This document shows positions 62,483 to 64,000 of a stretch of 64,000 nucleotides of DNA, piece after piece. A model generated the notes under the pieces. It had not been told where the DNA came from. It searched no databases and saw only the letters and a program-made list of their open reading frames with translations. Position 1 is the first letter of the stretch. Each line of letters opens with the position of its first letter. Source of the stretch: Chrysomallon squamiferum (Eukaryota; Mollusca; Gastropoda; Neomphalida; Peltospiridae); contig CM022670.1 of the NCBI GenBank assembly GCA_012295275.1, positions 27,301,744-27,365,743 on the forward strand, given 5' to 3'. Both the position numbers and the translations under genes were made by a program.

Positions 62483-64000
62483 GTAAGATAAAACTTTGAA
62501 ATCAATAAAATCTTTGAAACTAACAAAACAAAAGAGAATTGATCTGAAAACGGCAAACAATGCAATTCTTTGTCCTCACCCCGACCTCTTGCAGTCTGCA
62601 AATTATTTCATCCATTCAGTCACGTGCCTCTTCCACTCCTACTTACAAACGCAGCCAAGTGTAAAATCAACAAACTGCTTCATCACATGCACACTCATAA
62701 AAGATTTTTTCTGCTGCTGTGTGTTTTATATTGTTCAGAGTTTACCAATGCTATCATCTTTTATTCAATCATCAAATGTTGATCATGTATCTGTTATTAT
62801 TGTTAATAATTAGCCGATATTATCATTTATGTTACCAGTGAAGTGATGTGGACAGATCTCTTACTGTGTTCAACACTGTTAACTACCTGTGTGTAATCAT
62901 CAAGAGTTGACATACATTTTTTATTTTAAAAAAATAGTCAATGTTATCAACTTCGTAATCATTAGTAAAGTGGTATGGACAGAAATTTTACCGTTAAGAT
63001 TTATCAATAATGTTAAGTATACCTCTAACTTTGCTAAATCAACAAAAATTGATGTTATAATTTTTTACTTTCTATTTTGTTATTGATTTATTTTTATTAC
63101 TTTTTTATTATTATTTTTTTTAAGTTTAGCCAATATTAAAAATGTTATGACGATTAAAGTGGTATGTACAGATACTTTTCTGTTAAGAATTTACCAGTAC
63201 TATTTACTAAAGCACTGTATTTGTTAAACAGTCTCTTTGTTCCTATTGTTCAGAACTGGTGTATATTATAAACTATACTGCTTCACTTGTTAATCATGAG
63301 ACAGTGACTGGAACACAAAATACACAAATGGAAGAACCAAGAAGTACTGAGCAAAAACTTATCATGTCCCAGCCATTAAATAACAATAGAAAAAAAAAAA
63401 CCAAAACCATATATATTTTATTATGCTCTTGTTAGATGCCACTGAAAAGCACATTCATACATGTATGTCTTTAAATGTTACAAACTTTATATATATGTGA
63501 TAATTCTTCAATATCTCTGTATTCGGGTGATTAACTATACCATATCAGATTTATTTATTTTACCTTAAGAGATCCAGAAGTGAAAAGAAACATAAATAAT
63601 AATAATAATAATAATAATAATGATGATGATGATGATAATAATAATAATAATAATCATGATGATGATGATGATGATGATGTTGATAATAATCTTTCTGAAC
63701 ATTGTAAGCCACATTTAATGATTATATCTTGTTTCCAGCTCCACTAAATGGATTTTTTTCTCTTAAAACTAATTTTTTTTTTGCAATGAATCAAACTTCA
63801 AGTCATTCAACCGTGCTAATGGTCCACTTCACACCACAAAATCAAAAACAAATTTGTCATTTAAAAAAATTCAATAAAAAAAGAAGAAAAAAAAAAGAAG
63901 AAGCAGAAAATGTATTATGGCTGTTCAGGACAGTCTTTTCAGCTTTCCATATTAATTTTTCATGTTTATTTTCCAGTACATAATTGTATGACTAATTATA
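62483..64000 (+). other. Downstream of last predicted exon
   Basis: AT-rich; contains CAT/GAT and AAT triplets (63594-63690). A loosely repeated motif (GTGGTATGGACAGA...TTAAGATTTATCA) recurs at about 62840, 62970 and 63160. Acceptor-like sites at 63739 and 63975 lead to no exon I can confirm. Confidence 0.45.
63594..63690 (+). repeat. (AAT)n/(GAT)n compound microsatellite
   Basis: Alternating blocks of AAT and GAT units, about 95 bp, a few tens of bases before the candidate acceptor at 63739. Confidence 0.93.

Overview
The window is nuclear DNA of an intron-rich bilaterian animal. It is very AT-rich and crowded with (ATT)n, (CATA)n, (CA)n and (CT)n microsatellites and long minisatellites. 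Exons carry clear GT..AG borders and extracellular animal domains (EGF-like, DOMON, SEA). The repeat style and gene structure suggest a lophotrochozoan, perhaps a mollusc, but no sequence here fixes the species. Two plus-strand protein genes were assembled by hand from splice sites, reading phase and protein sense. No rRNA, intact tRNA, CRISPR or prokaryotic feature was seen.

Gene 1 (151-20080, 19 exons) appears complete from start to stop and encodes about 1,076 residues. The order is signal peptide, a conserved N-terminal module ending in a Cys-rich segment, two EGF-like repeats, a DOMON domain, a conserved linker, a second DOMON domain, a SEA domain, one membrane helix and a 66-residue cytoplasmic tail. 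It is therefore probably a type I cell-surface protein. A 257-residue exon made mostly of TAEPKS/TAEPKT hexapeptides lies inside the first DOMON domain. All exon junctions agree in phase except exon 3, which is one base out of register and has an in-frame stop. This is an indel, an assembly error, a different splice site or an insertion.

Positions 20081-35516 hold no gene I can support. They contain T-rich 3' flank, degenerate short tandem repeats, a 32-bp minisatellite (about 25.36-25.87 kb) and a 40-bp satellite (about 28.38-31.58 kb). The 40-bp satellite keeps an exact period over some 3 kb and has a 16-17-unit higher-order repeat.

Gene 2 (35517 to at least 56296, probably to 62482 or beyond) is a second membrane protein, spread over very large introns. 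It has a short N-terminal ectodomain with three N-glycosylation sequons, one helix, a strongly basic stop-transfer segment and a cytoplasmic region. I do not recognise the family. Its 12.9-kb third intron holds several tandem arrays. One is a 30-bp array in which the plus strand has no G for about 2.26 kb. Another, of GTTAG/GTGTT type, is nearly free of C.
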